From contig JAIUCV010000002.1 of assembly GCA_026724425.1 (NCBI GenBank), forward strand, positions 8,313,001 through 8,377,000: a stretch of 64,000 bases of DNA. The letters run 5' to 3'. Both the position numbers and the translations under genes were made by a program. Shown one piece after another: positions 61,401 through 64,000 of the stretch; positions within the stretch are counted from its first letter, which is position 1; each line of letters begins with the position of its first letter. A model generated the notes under the pieces. It did not search any database and was not told where the DNA came from. It saw only the letters and a program-made list of their open reading frames with translations. The stretch is from Erythrophleum ivorense (taxonomy: Eukaryota > Streptophyta > Magnoliopsida > Fabales > Fabaceae).

Positions 61401-63006
61401 TTGGAATTTACCCTCTTATCCACCCGAAGAGAATTATATGCACGCTCAAGAGTACATCTATCTCCAGTCTCCTCCAGTAGTTTGAGATAAAACAGCACAT
61501 ACTTACGAATGCAAGTAATGAATTTTCGTGAACTTTCTGGTAAATTAACCTCAAGGGCCTTTTTGTTCCCAGCAGAACCTGGTGTTTTGCGCCTGATATC
61601 ATTAAATGCAAAAAAGGTTAGTTGCCAATAACATTGCACTTTCCTCACTCCTTCTTAGCATAGTAAATAGACAAGCCAAGTCCCTCTGTGGTAATTTTAT
61701 TTTATCTGGGAGTCAAATCCTTGATTACTTAAGGCAATTTAAGTGAATATTCTTTCCATTTGAAGGCAAAAGCTGCAGATTCAAAGAGATGACGTCCTGG
61801 GCACCTTCCAAAGTATTTGTGAGAATTCTAATCAGTAGCACCAAAATATGAGCCATACCTCAATGGGACATGTCCAAAATATAAGCCATGAACTTTGATA
61901 AAATTTCAATTTCTTCTAGTTCCAACTGAAGATGTTAGAAAGAAAAAAGTAAGTATAAAACTGTACCTTCCTTTTTTGACCATGCTATCAATTTCCCACA
62001 TATTTATGGTAAATGAAGAACGTGACGATTTGAAGCAGAAAGATAGCTGATCTTTTGCCCTCTCTATATCACCACTCTCACCCCTTTTATAAATCCCTAG
62101 AGCCAGCATGTATCTGGCCTTATGGAAATGCTTGAGATCCCCCTCCACACAAGTTTCAAGGGCAGAGAGGCAATCATTGTAAAGAATGGACCATGCCTTA
62201 TCCAATTTGAGCAGTCCTTCATGCTTTATCTCCACAGAATTGACTTGTATACATCTCTCCTTTGTACTTATTAATGATTCATCCATTTCACCAAGGATAC
62301 TCATGACAGCTTCTTTTGAAGATTGATTAAAGGAGTTTGCTGAAAGAACCTATTGAAGACCAAAAACTGTTGACAATGTATATAGATTGCAATATATGAT
62401 AATCATGTCCCTTTAGAAATCAAAAGGTTTAACTTTGAATTAAGTCAGACATTAAAGAATGGGGGAAAAGATATAACAATTACTTAAGTTAGAATAAATT
62501 CACAGCAGTAAAGACATATAACTCACATCAAATAATACAGAAAGAGTTCAGTGATCAGAGAAGGTGAAAAACCTTTAGAATCTCTAAACTTTGTTTTCCG
62601 TATTTAAAGAGTAGCTTCAAGCGTGAGGCATGTATTCTGTAGACAGGATCTACTGCTGATGTATTCAAAGCAATAGCTTTGTTGTAATATGATAATGAGG
62701 TTTCGTGTGAATATCCAAGCTTTTCGCTAAGTTTGCCCAAGTAAAATGCATGCAACCAATCTTGTCTGTACAAAGAGTTGAATTATGTAAATCAAAAAGA
62801 AGGAGGAAGATGCAAAAAGATAACAATACAAGAGAAAAGGGAATATACTTAATTGCGAAGGCTTTCTTAAATTGTTTCATTGAGTTCTCACAAAACATCA
62901 TCCATGCTGCATCCTTTGAGGGCAAGACGGATCTCTGATCATAAAAAGGCACCACATTCTGGAGGCTGTCGTAGTATACCAATGCCAATAACTCATGTAT
63001 CTCACA
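58489..63006 (-). CDS. Plant CABIN1 homologue, C-terminal 710 residues (gene continues beyond or is lost upstream)
   Basis: CABIN1 is a TPR-rich subunit of the HIRA histone-H3.3 chaperone complex in the nucleus; the plant protein is annotated as calcineurin-binding protein cabin-1-like. Exons (- strand): 63006-62849, 62765-62573, 62349-61967, 61592-61412, 60447-60218, 60062-59399, 59109-59037 and 58739-58489, all GT-AG and in frame. Readable blocks: IHELLALVYYDSLQNVVPFY, KQDWLHAFYLGKLSEKLGYS (TPR-like), DPVYRIHASRLKLLFKYGKQ, HFHKARYMLALGIYKRG, SRSSFTINMWEIDSMVKKG, NLPESSRKFITCIRKYVLFY, IKNTVIKKASDENLETANTL and LDLSIPRKLLLWAFALLYGR, ending PESLNSSK. The full protein is near 2000 residues, so the N-terminal half must lie past 64000. 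Confidence 0.9.
60606..60622 (+). repeat. Poly-G tract (17 G) after a T run in a CABIN1 intron
   Basis: Seventeen consecutive G, then TTGGGGAG, directly after about nine T. On the + strand it can form a G-quadruplex. The host intron lies between exons ending at 61412 and starting at 60447. Confidence 0.9.
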
Positions 63007-64000
63007 CTGTAGCCACAATAAGTTCATGGGAATAGTTAAAAACATATCCAATGTATTTATCAAAACAGATATGACCATGCATATGTTCAGCGTCTCAAAG
63101 AATATGTTTTTATGTGGAATTAACATTGCAAGCATGTAAAGCTGCGGATCCATAACCACATGGATCCCCCACCTTGGACGTTGTGGCATGAAAATAAATT
63201 GTTATTATCCATTTGAGAAGCCTAATACAGTGAAGGAAACTTAAATTTTTAAATAAAAGAAGAGTGCAGATAACTTTAGGAGTTGTGGGTGTTAGGGGAA
63301 CGTGTGACCCCCTTTTTTTGTTGTTGGGGGGGGGGGGAGTTTTATGTCTGGGAAAGGAGGGGGTGGGGGACTCAAAAATACTTTGCCTTATTCAAATCTA
63401 GGGGATAATGCATTTTACACCCTGAACTTCAACCTAGCACAAACTGAATACTAAAACTTTGAAATTCTATACTAAATCCCCCAAATATCTAAATGACTGA
63501 GACCATAAAAAAAATGTCAAATCAAACGGATAGTATTCTTCATTATCCTCTGCACTGTCACCAAAACACCTGCTCTTTGCTAGCATTAACAGGAGTTACA
63601 GTTAGGGATAGAAGTGTGAAAATTGAGAGTTGCATATTTGAAACAAAAGGCAGCAGGTGGGGAGAGATTCGGGAATTTGTAGAGGGAAGGAGCTGTCAGC
63701 GAATAGTGTGGTGAAAGAATGAAAAGTGGGAGTTTGAGGAGGAGAATTAGTAGAGGCATAATGTGGTAGGAGCTACTGATTTAAGAAAATAATAAAGTAA
63801 ATAATCTACTAATCTTTCTGAGAGCAAGGATCTTGCTTCGAGAAAAATTAATAGCCAAGGAAATTCTCCAATGGAGAAATAATTCTGAATTCAATTGCTA
63901 AAGCTGTCCATACATACTACATGACCCAGTATTTATTGACAGAAAAATAACTGATAATTCCTAAAAATAAGAAACCACTATCGAAACACTACCCATGACC
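63007..64000. other. Probable CABIN1 intron, no exon recognised
   Basis: No CABIN1-like frame was found between the exon starting at 63006 and the window edge. Contains a G12 tract (63326-63337) after T-rich sequence and a short - strand frame near 63189-63120 (PRWGIHVVMDPQLY) that I cannot assign. A long intron, perhaps enlarged by insertion, is the simplest reading. Confidence 0.45.

Noticed and set aside
63120..63189. Short frame PRWGIHVVMDPQLY upstream of the CABIN1 exon
   Set aside because: Could be another exon, but I found no matching splice frame to 63006 and do not recall this block in CABIN1.

Overview
This is a stretch of nuclear chromosome from a flowering plant, almost certainly a eudicot. 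The genes are split by short AT-rich introns, encode plant-specific families (EPF-like peptide, plastid sigma factor, amino acid permease), and sit among plant transposons, an old caulimovirid copy and a plastid-DNA insertion. I could not fix the genus.

Seven genes can be modelled exon by exon with intact reading frames. On the + strand: an AAP6-type amino acid permease (4957-8837), an inositol-tetrakisphosphate kinase of the ITPK2/3 type (16200-21224), ERG28 (37099-39542) and the plastid sigma factor SIGC/SIG3 (53744-57443). On the - strand: an EPFL2-type secreted peptide (43387-42762), a DUF676 lipase-like serine esterase (49918-45408) and the C-terminal part of a plant CABIN1 homologue (63006-58489), which runs off the right side. 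They belong to unrelated pathways (amino acid uptake, inositol phosphates, sterols, stomatal/organ patterning, lipid hydrolysis, plastid transcription, histone deposition). Nothing suggests a functional cluster.

The space between genes is mostly decayed mobile DNA: two LTR-retrotransposon fragments (1-2.4 kb), a tRNA-derived SINE (2.4-2.6 kb), a hairpin MITE (3.0-3.4 kb), a nearly complete but broken RTE-type LINE (9.4-12.4 kb), a probable decayed DNA transposon (21.8-24.2 kb), a hAT MITE with a perfect 8-bp target duplication (27.4-28.0 kb), a second SINE and an RNase H remnant (39.6-40.7 kb), a long foldback element (45.7-47.2 kb) inside the last intron of the esterase, two copies of one MITE family (36.0 and 51.1 kb) and a Stowaway MITE (53.2-53.5 kb).

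The 24.2-37.0 kb block has no host gene. Its core (about 29.5-34.8 kb, - strand) is a heavily mutated endogenous caulimovirid: coat-protein zinc knuckle, aspartic protease, RT remnant and RNase H in order. A plastid trnR-UCU segment interrupts it between RT and RNase H.

The most unusual gene-level observation is that three of the 41 introns I could delimit, in three unrelated genes, start with GC instead of GT, all at the same CAG|GCAAGT sequence. I found no sign of a new defence, biosynthetic or other multi-gene system. The interest here is in nested mobile elements and splice sites.
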